Assembly: GCA_002454845.1 (NCBI GenBank)
Contig: DKJQ01000228.1
Coordinates: 1,485-12,051, forward strand
DNA from: Ignavibacteria bacterium UBA6688
GTDB taxonomy: Bacteria; Bacteroidota; Ignavibacteria; UBA10030
Reading direction: 5' to 3'
DNA: 10,567 bases
Position numbers and translations under genes: made by a program. This document shows, one piece after another, positions 6,981 through 10,567 of this stretch. The notes beneath the pieces are model-generated. The model was not told the origin of the DNA and made no database searches. It saw only the letters and a program-made list of their open reading frames with translations. Positions within the stretch are counted from its first letter, which is position 1. Each line of letters begins with the position of its first letter.

Positions 6981-7042
6981 CCCCGCCCGAACGACTGCTT
7001 GCCCGACCATGCCGTTAGGGCGGGTCGTTCAGTCGGGCGGGG
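6981..7042. repeat. GC-rich inverted repeat in the atpA-atpG spacer
   Basis: CCCCGCCCGA (6981-6990) pairs perfectly with TCGGGCGGGG (7033-7042). ACGAC (6991-6995) then pairs with GTCGT (7024-7028) across a 4-nt bulge, making a strong stem of about 15 bp. On the operon strand no T-run follows, so it should not stop transcription into atpG. On the + strand it is followed by TGTCTTTT and could act as a weak antisense terminator. Confidence 0.7.
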
Positions 7043-7049
7043 TGTCTTT

Positions 7050-7071
7050 TCCCGAAGGGATCCCTTTGGGA
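7050..7071. repeat. 22-bp near-perfect palindrome
   Basis: The site reads TCCCGAAGGG, then ATCCCTTTGGGA. It equals its own reverse complement except at one symmetric pair (positions 5 and 18 of the 22). It lies 25 bp past the atpA stop on the operon strand. It could be a REP-like unit, a protein-binding site, or an mRNA 3' hairpin. Confidence 0.6.
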
Positions 7072-7095
7072 GTGGCAACGATTCTCTTTTACATG

Positions 7096-8649
7096 TCACG
7101 TGGAAGTAACTTTGAACTTTCCGGCGAACTCCTTCACCGCCGCATGGACCTTATCGGTCAATTCATCGCTCAGGGATTTTGTTTCGGCAATGGCGGTGAA
7201 AATATCCGGATATTTCATCTCGATGAATTCGTGGAGCTGGCGTTCGTAGCCGTCGACATCCTCCAACGGGATCTCATCGAGGTAGCCATTGGTGCCGACG
7301 AACATGCTGACCACCTGCTTTTCGATCGGCATGGGGACGTATTGTCCCTGTTTCAGGAGCTGGACCAGCCTGGAACCGCGGCGCAATTGCTGCTTCGTCG
7401 CCTTGTCGAGGTCTGAGCCGAATTTGGCGAACGCTTCGAGCTCGCGGTACTGCGCGAGCTCCAGGCGCAAGCGTCCCGCCACTTTTTTCATCGCCTTGAT
7501 CTGGGCATTTCCGCCGACGCGGGAGACCGAGATACCGACGTTGATGGCCGGCCGGACACCGGAGTTGAACAGGTTGGGCTCGAGGTAAATCTGCCCGTCG
7601 GTGATGGAAATAACGTTCGTTGGGATGTACGCGGCGACGTCGCCGGCCTGCGTCTCGATCACCGGCAGCGCCGTCAGGCTCCCACCGCCGAGATCGTCGC
7701 TCAATTTTGATGCCCGTTCGAGTAGGCGCGAGTGGAGATAGAACACGTCGCCGGGGTATGCTTCCCGGCCGGGGGGTCGCCGCAACAGAAGCGACATTTG
7801 CCGGTAGGCCTGGGCATGCTTTGAAAGATCGTCGTACACCACCAGGGCATGACGGCCGCTGTCACGGAAAAACTCGCCGAGCGTGGCGCCGGCGTAGGGG
7901 GCAATGAACTGGAGCGGCGCCGGATCGCTTGCCGTCGCCTGGATCACCGTCGTGTATTCCATCGCACCATGCTCATGCAGCTTCGCAACAACCTGGGCGA
8001 GGGTTGACCCCTTCTGGCCGATGGCAACATACACGCAATACACCGGCTTCACCCCTTCCTTCTTCGCCCTCTCGGAGTGAGTGTACTTCTGATTGATAAT
8101 GGCATCCAGCGCCACTGCGGTCTTCCCGGTCTGTCGGTCGCCGATGATGAGCTCACGCTGGCCGCGGCCGATGGGGATCATCGCGTCGACGGCCTTGAGC
8201 CCCGTCTGCAGGGGCTCCTTCACCGGCTGGCGTTGAATCACCCCCAGGGCTTTCCTCTCCAGAGGAAGAAACTTCTCGGTCTTGACCGGTCCCTTCCCGT
8301 CCAAAGGTTTGCCGAGCGGGTCGATGACCCGTCCCAGCATCTGTTCGCCGACCGGCATGGAGGCAAGCCTGTTGGTGCGCTTGACGGTATCCCCTTCCTT
8401 GATCAACGAACTTTCACCGAAGAGCACACACCCGATATTATCTTCCTCGATATTGAGAGCCAGGGCGTACACGTCGTGCGGGAACTCCACGAGCTCACCC
8501 GACATTACCTTGGTGAGACCGTAGACACGGGCAATGCCGTCGCCGACCTGCAGGACGGTTCCGACGTCATAGACATCGACTTCTTTTTCAAATCCGGAGA
8601 GTTGCTTCCGCAGTATTGCGGAGACTTCATCGGGTCGTACTTCTGCCAT
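7096..8649 (-). CDS. atpA: F-type ATP synthase subunit alpha
   Basis: This is the non-catalytic nucleotide-binding subunit of the F1 hexamer. It is 517 aa, of usual length. The N-terminal beta-barrel (about 25-95) has VGDGIARVYGL. The Walker A motif is GDRQTGKT (170-177, Lys176), followed by a normal central domain (QKGSTLAQV, Walker B LVVYDDLSKHA). The ATPase alpha/beta signature is PAINVGISVS (367-376), followed by Arg377, the arginine finger that reaches into the beta catalytic site. The C-terminal helical domain (about 380-517) ends AGKFKVTST. The ATG at 8649 has AAAGGAAG 5 nt upstream. Its start is 412 bp downstream of the atpH stop, an exceptionally long gap for this operon. Confidence 0.98.
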   Translation of the reverse strand: MAEVRPDEVSAILRKQLSGFEKEVDVYDVGTVLQVGDGIARVYGLTKVMSGELVEFPHDVYALALNIEEDNIGCVLFGESSLIKEGDTVKRTNRLASMPVGEQMLGRVIDPLGKPLDGKGPVKTEKFLPLERKALGVIQRQPVKEPLQTGLKAVDAMIPIGRGQRELIIGDRQTGKTAVALDAIINQKYTHSERAKKEGVKPVYCVYVAIGQKGSTLAQVVAKLHEHGAMEYTTVIQATASDPAPLQFIAPYAGATLGEFFRDSGRHALVVYDDLSKHAQAYRQMSLLLRRPPGREAYPGDVFYLHSRLLERASKLSDDLGGGSLTALPVIETQAGDVAAYIPTNVISITDGQIYLEPNLFNSGVRPAINVGISVSRVGGNAQIKAMKKVAGRLRLELAQYRELEAFAKFGSDLDKATKQQLRRGSRLVQLLKQGQYVPMPIEKQVVSMFVGTNGYLDEIPLEDVDGYERQLHEFIEMKYPDIFTAIAETKSLSDELTDKVHAAVKEFAGKFKVTST

Positions 8650-8654
8650 AATTG

Positions 8655-8662
8655 CTTCCTTT
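8655..8662 (-). promoter_or_regulatory. Ribosome binding site of atpA
   Basis: On the - strand AAAGGAAG lies 5 nt before the atpA ATG. atpA thus has its own good site despite the long spacer before it. No convincing promoter could be named in the AT-rich stretch just upstream (about 8686-8725). Confidence 0.6.
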
Positions 8663-8815
8663 ACGATACTTGCCTATGAGCAAGATGCTGAAAAACACTT
8701 TTAACTATTTACACCAAAGAGCCGAAGGCAGCTGGAAGCCCATTATTGAAGCACGCGCAAACGTGCGACTGTTGGGATATGCGCCAATTCAGCATTGGCT
8801 TGGGTCCAAGCAGTA

Positions 8816-8856
8816 GCCTGCTACGCAGGCTTCATCAGTACGCCTCCGGCGGATGA
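8816..8856. repeat. Double-hairpin unit A
   Basis: GCCTGC-TAC-GCAGGC (8816-8830) is a 6-bp perfect hairpin. After it, TCATC (8832-8836) pairs with GATGA (8852-8856) around a GCC-TCC-GGC mini-hairpin (8842-8850). The plan matches unit B about 150 bp further on. Confidence 0.55.
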
Positions 8857-8972
8857 GGTAGCATCCTGCTCATTGGATCTGTGCTTATTCAAACGAGGTT
8901 TCACAGTCAGCAAAATCTGAAGGATGCGTAGTTGTCGTATCCCCGGTCGACTAATCCTCAATTCCAAACAGT

Positions 8973-9009
8973 GGATCGCTTACGCGATCCTCAGTTGTGG
9001 GCCTCCGGC
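8973..9009. repeat. Double-hairpin unit B
   Basis: GGATCGC-TTAC-GCGATCC (8973-8990) is a 7-bp perfect hairpin, followed after a 10-nt spacer by the same GCC-TCC-GGC mini-hairpin (9001-9009) as in unit A. Both units share a TAC loop before a G-starting right arm, a TCA-starting spacer and GCCTCCGGC, while the stem sequences differ. That is the pattern of a conserved structure with compensatory change. Confidence 0.55.
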
Positions 9010-9061
9010 TGTGTTCTTCGCGGATAATACTTCTCTTGCATCAGCTTACAGTTTTGCCGCG

Positions 9062-9628
9062 TCAGTTCCGGATCAGCTCATCGGTGAAACGTTCGCGGAG
9101 CAGCTCGAGCTGCCGGCGCACGCTGCCATCATACACCGTGTCGCCAATCCGCGCGATGAATCCCCCCTTCAATTGTTTGTCAAGGGAGAACGAGATCCGG
9201 ACCTTCTTGCTCGTGATGGATTCGAAACGCTTCGCGATCCCGCGGTGGTGATCGTCCGAGAGCTCAACGGCCGCACGGACATCAACGTTCACAATCCCCA
9301 TACGTTCGTCGCGCAGGTTGAAAAACTCCTCGATGATTTGCCCCAGTACGTCCTCCCGTTTCTTCTCTGTGATGAGGTCCAGGAACCCCAGCATGGAGTC
9401 ACTCAGTCTCGCCTGAAACATCCCGCGGAGGACGGTTTTTTTCTTTTCTGTGCCGATGACGGGACTCTTCAGAAAAGCCCGGAATTCCCGCGACTCCTGG
9501 AGCGCCCGCCGAAGCAGGGTAAAATCCTCCGCAAGGCGGTCGAGCGTTTTCTGTTCCGCTCCCAGGTCCATGACGGCCTGGGCATACCGACGGGCGACGC
9601 GAATGTTGCGCATAGGCTGATGACTCAT
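9062..9628 (-). CDS. atpH: F-type ATP synthase subunit delta
   Basis: The delta subunit (OSCP homologue) joins the top of the alpha/beta hexamer to the b stator. At 188 aa it has typical length. The N-terminal helical domain has VARRYAQAVMDLGAEQ. The C-terminal domain has the family pattern KGGFIARIGDTVYDGSVRRQ and ends LELLRERFTDELIRN. The ATG at 9628 was chosen, with GCCGGTGA just before it. An internal ATG at 9613 (MRNIRVARRY) is also possible and has no better ribosome binding site. It is separated from atpF by 89 bp and from atpA by 412 bp, so translational coupling to atpA is unlikely. Confidence 0.93.
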   Translation of the reverse strand: MSHQPMRNIRVARRYAQAVMDLGAEQKTLDRLAEDFTLLRRALQESREFRAFLKSPVIGTEKKKTVLRGMFQARLSDSMLGFLDLITEKKREDVLGQIIEEFFNLRDERMGIVNVDVRAAVELSDDHHRGIAKRFESITSKKVRISFSLDKQLKGGFIARIGDTVYDGSVRRQLELLRERFTDELIRN

Positions 9629-9717
9629 TCACCGGCAATCGGTGGATCGGAGGTCCGGCGGTTTGGGTCCAACGAAAACGGGACCGGCCCCTGCACTCCG
9701 TCACCGACGACGCCGTG

Positions 9718-10203
9718 TTAATTCTTTGGTAACTGGTTTAAGACGTTGTCGACAAGCTTTCTCTGTTTCGCGGCATCAAGATTCTCGTCAAGGATTTTTT
9801 CGGCAGCTTTGATGGCCAGATCAGCCACCTCGTTGCGAAGCTGTTGTTTCGCCGCTTCGATGTCCCGCTGAATCTCCTCTTTGGCGTGCTGGAGTTCCTG
9901 TTGGGCCTGCTGGCGCGCCTTGGTCATAATCTCTTCCTTCAACTTCTCCCCCAGAGCCTTTGCTTCCCGCATGGCCTTCTGGTACTCCTCGTCCGCTTTC
10001 GCCATATTCTTCTCGTTCTGCTTCAGCAGCTCGGCCGCCTCGGCGCGCGCTTTTTCGGACTGATCCAGCGCATCGCGGATGGCATCCTCGCGGTCGTGCA
10101 GCGACTTCAGAAGCGGCTTCCATGCATACTTACCGAGCACGAAGGCCAACAGGACAAACGTAACGATCGTCCAAACCGTCAACCCGGGATTGATATCGAA
10201 CAT
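9718..10203 (-). CDS. atpF: F-type ATP synthase subunit b
   Basis: Subunit b forms the peripheral stator that stops the alpha/beta hexamer from turning with the rotor. It is 161 aa. A membrane helix lies at about 8-24 (LTVWTIVTFVLLAFVLG), followed by KYAWKPLLKSLHDRE, the usual family junction. The rest, about 30-150, is a long charged right-handed coiled coil rich in Ala, Glu, Lys and Gln, ending VDNVLNQLPKN. It starts 15 bp after the atpE stop, so the two are likely translated together. Its ribosome binding site (GGAA) is weak. Only one b-type gene is visible, so the stator is probably a homodimer. Confidence 0.95.
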   Translation of the reverse strand: MFDINPGLTVWTIVTFVLLAFVLGKYAWKPLLKSLHDREDAIRDALDQSEKARAEAAELLKQNEKNMAKADEEYQKAMREAKALGEKLKEEIMTKARQQAQQELQHAKEEIQRDIEAAKQQLRNEVADLAIKAAEKILDENLDAAKQRKLVDNVLNQLPKN

Positions 10204-10218
10204 GGGTTCCGGCCCTTC

Positions 10219-10473
10219 TTACTTGGTGGCGAGAATGATACAGATCGCGAGGGCGAAGAAGGTCGCTCCTTCGATCAGCGCGGCCGCGATCAACATCGAG
10301 GTGCGGACCTGTCCAGCTACTTCAGGCTGGCGACCGCTTGCTTCCATCGCTGCGGCGGCAAGCTTACCGATACCATACGCGGCACCGAGAATGACGAGCC
10401 CCGCTCCGAACCCGGCCGCAAGGTATCCCCATTGAACCGCAGCTTGCTTTGCAACTTCAATTGAACTTTCCAT
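10219..10473 (-). CDS. atpE: F-type ATP synthase subunit c (proteolipid)
   Basis: Subunit c makes the membrane rotor ring that carries the coupling ion. It is 84 aa, with two membrane helices (about 15-41 and 58-81) and the polar loop GRQPE (47-51) that touches gamma and epsilon. The ion-carrying acid is Glu68 in LIEGATFFAL. At the places where Na+-type rings carry Gln (helix 1) and Ser (after the Glu), this protein has Ile35 and Gly69, so proton coupling is the likely mode. Helix 1 has the tightly packed GAGLVILGAAYGIG glycines. It has a strong ribosome binding site and is followed 15 bp later by atpF. Confidence 0.97.
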   Translation of the reverse strand: MESSIEVAKQAAVQWGYLAAGFGAGLVILGAAYGIGKLAAAAMEASGRQPEVAGQVRTSMLIAAALIEGATFFALAICIILATK

Positions 10474-10481
10474 GATGCAAT

Positions 10482-10488
10482 TCCTCCT
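10482..10488 (-). promoter_or_regulatory. Strong ribosome binding site of atpE
   Basis: On the - strand AGGAGGA lies 8 nt before the atpE ATG. A strong site fits the need for many c subunits per complex. Confidence 0.85.
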
Positions 10489-10491
10489 GAG

Positions 10492-10567
10492 TTAAGAAAT
10501 GTGTGATGGTATGACGGTGTTCCTTTTACGAGCGTGACGTTCCAAACGATCCTTCCAGAACTCCTCC
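10492..10567 (-). CDS. Possible 3' end of a preceding operon gene (partial)
   Basis: One frame on the - strand is open from the window edge to a TAA at 10492, coding 24 residues (EEFWKDRLERHARKR, then NTVIPSHIS), and ends just before the atpE ribosome binding site. By operon order the gene here should be atpB (subunit a), but this charged tail is not the hydrophobic end typical of that family. It may be an atypical atpB tail or a chance frame. Confidence 0.25.
   Translation of the reverse strand, partial: EEFWKDRLERHARKRNTVIPSHIS

Larger units (their letters stand above)
8650..9061. other. 412-bp non-coding spacer inside the ATP synthase operon, rich in hairpins
   Basis: No plausible gene lies here; the reading frames that cross it are antisense to atpH or atpA. 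The spacer holds a series of small stem-loops: CTTGC/GCAAG (8669-8684), GCACG/CGTGC (8751-8766), GCCAAT/ATTGGC (8783-8799), GCTTG/CAAGC (8798-8811) and the two double-hairpin units listed separately. An AT-rich stretch near 8686-8725 directly precedes atpA on its strand. Usual atpH-atpA spacing is a few tens of bases or less, so this segment is likely an insertion of repeat elements or a regulatory or processing region. Confidence 0.7.

Noticed and set aside
6981..7042. Terminator that would cut atpG off the operon
   Set aside because: In the operon direction the stem is followed by GAAGACG, with no T-run, so intrinsic termination is unlikely.
6904..7416. 170-codon + strand frame beginning in the atpA-atpG spacer
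   Set aside because: The first part is translation of the repeat element and the rest is antisense to the 3' part of atpA.
8924..9721. 265-codon + strand frame across the spacer and atpH
   Set aside because: It is antisense to the whole of atpH, begins in the hairpin-rich spacer and shows no domain pattern.
10219..10473. Na+-coupled c ring
   Set aside because: The residues aligned with the Na+ ligands Gln and Ser are Ile35 and Gly69, so the Na+ signature is missing.

Overview
The window looks like chromosomal core plus envelope genes of a Gram-negative bacterium of the Bacteroidota/Chlorobiota (FCB) group, possibly Ignavibacteria-like. This rests on three things: the OmpA-type proteins with Sec signals ending in AQ, the DUF3494/post-COAP-1-type lipoprotein, and an F-type ATP synthase cluster that ends at atpG with no atpD-atpC after it. 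The taxonomic placement is inference. No marker gene such as rRNA is present. I see no tRNA, rRNA, CRISPR array, integrase or transposase.

Left part, + strand (1-5791). An ice-binding-like (DUF3494) lipoprotein, probably cut at its 5' end by the window edge, is followed by a spacer with a 9-bp inverted repeat. Next comes a large OmpA-family protein with an N-terminal beta-barrel, one degenerate and one intact OmpA domain, and a short terminator-like hairpin after it. Three small membrane genes follow: a 58-aa single-span protein, a 130-aa membrane-anchored coiled-coil protein, and a 51-aa lmo0937-type two-span protein. Last is a 421-aa OmpA-family protein whose barrel and peptidoglycan-binding domain are joined by a hendecad-repeat helix. 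All these products are predicted to act in the cell envelope, two of them tying the outer membrane to peptidoglycan.

Centre (5792-5994). This is a convergent intergenic region with a REP-like palindromic stretch and a 15-bp-stem bidirectional terminator serving both the OmpA gene and the ATP synthase operon.

Right part, - strand (10567 down to 5995). The genes run atpE-atpF-atpH-atpA-atpG in transcription order: c ring, b stator, delta, alpha and gamma. A possible tail of a preceding gene lies at the right edge. Fo subunit a (atpB) and the F1 subunits beta and epsilon (atpD, atpC) are not in the window, so the complex must be completed by genes elsewhere.

The most unusual feature is that the ATP synthase operon is interrupted by two non-coding, structure-rich spacers. 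One is 412 bp between atpH and atpA and holds a series of small hairpins, including two similar double-hairpin units. The other is 204 bp between atpA and atpG and holds an 8-bp tandem motif, an imperfect inverted repeat, a GC-rich inverted repeat and a near-perfect palindrome. They look like dispersed or MITE/REP-like elements that have settled inside an essential operon. I found no convincing wholly new protein system.
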